Source: GCA-020344555 sp964548955 (GTDB lineage: Bacteria; Planctomycetota; Phycisphaerae; UBA1845). Taken from it: a DNA stretch of 5,635 nucleotides. The stretch's first letter is position 1. The number at the start of each line of letters is the position of its first letter. Positions 5,586-5,635 of this stretch are shown piece by piece. The DNA is taken from assembly GCA_964548955.1 (NCBI GenBank), contig CAZJTP010000243.1:1-5635 (forward strand), read 5' to 3'. The notes beneath the pieces were generated by a model. It ran no database searches. It saw only the letters and a list, made by a program, of their open reading frames with translations, and was not told the origin of the DNA. A program made the position numbers and the translations under genes.

Positions 5586-5635
5586 CTCTTCAGCCGTTTG
5601 CAATGTTGGTGTCGGGTAACGGTGGGAGTTGTCCG
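5586..5635. other. Window end, no gene assigned
   Basis: These 50 bases follow the A2 stop. Read one base out of the A2 frame (from 5582) they stay open to the edge and give TLQPFAMLVSG, faintly like A1 TLMPATQCG. This may be a shifted A tail, but the match is too short to annotate. Confidence 0.3.

Overview
The window is a compact, all-plus-strand locus built from two gene families that I call A and B for want of a recognised name. Family A is a large, secreted-looking, cysteine- and aspartate-rich multidomain protein. Family B is a smaller exported protein of helical, HEAT-like repeats. No housekeeping gene, RNA gene, transposase or CRISPR array is visible. Coding sequence is moderately GC-rich (57% by hand count over 1321-1440). 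The mix of DPCTxDxC cysteine repeats, Asp-rich DDDDxDG-type loops and exported HEAT-like proteins suggests a large-genome environmental bacterium such as a planctomycete or a myxobacterium. That placement is an inference from protein style only and has low confidence.

Layout: (1) 3-2471, A1, open at its 5' end, so its true start and signal peptide lie outside the window. (2) 2468-3337, B1, overlapping the A1 stop by ATGA behind a strong Shine-Dalgarno, hence translationally coupled. (3) 3338-3417, a spacer that reads in frame as the last ~26 codons of another A gene. (4) 3418-4280, B2, a diverged second B copy that has lost its ATG (now ATC) and needs a -1 frame change near 3663 to read through. 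(5) 4311-5585, A2, a copy of the middle of A1 that lacks the cysteine-rich N-terminus and the C-terminal tail. (6) 5586-5635, no assignable gene.

The ancestral unit therefore appears to be an A-B operon. One intact pair (A1-B1) is followed by degraded copies. The copies have different ages: B1 and B2 are strongly diverged, whereas A1 and A2 are about 84-90% identical at DNA level in the stretches compared and contain a 272-bp block that is 100% identical. That block points to recent gene conversion. A1 probably presents an extracellular Cys/Asp-rich stalk with two related beta-type modules and a C-terminal domain whose GHAAL...RCDGLVE layout resembles a circularly permuted papain-like (NlpC/P60, YiiX-type) cysteine hydrolase. 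B1 would be its exported, co-translated partner. Its role (chaperone, regulator, or immunity-like inhibitor) cannot be decided from the sequence.
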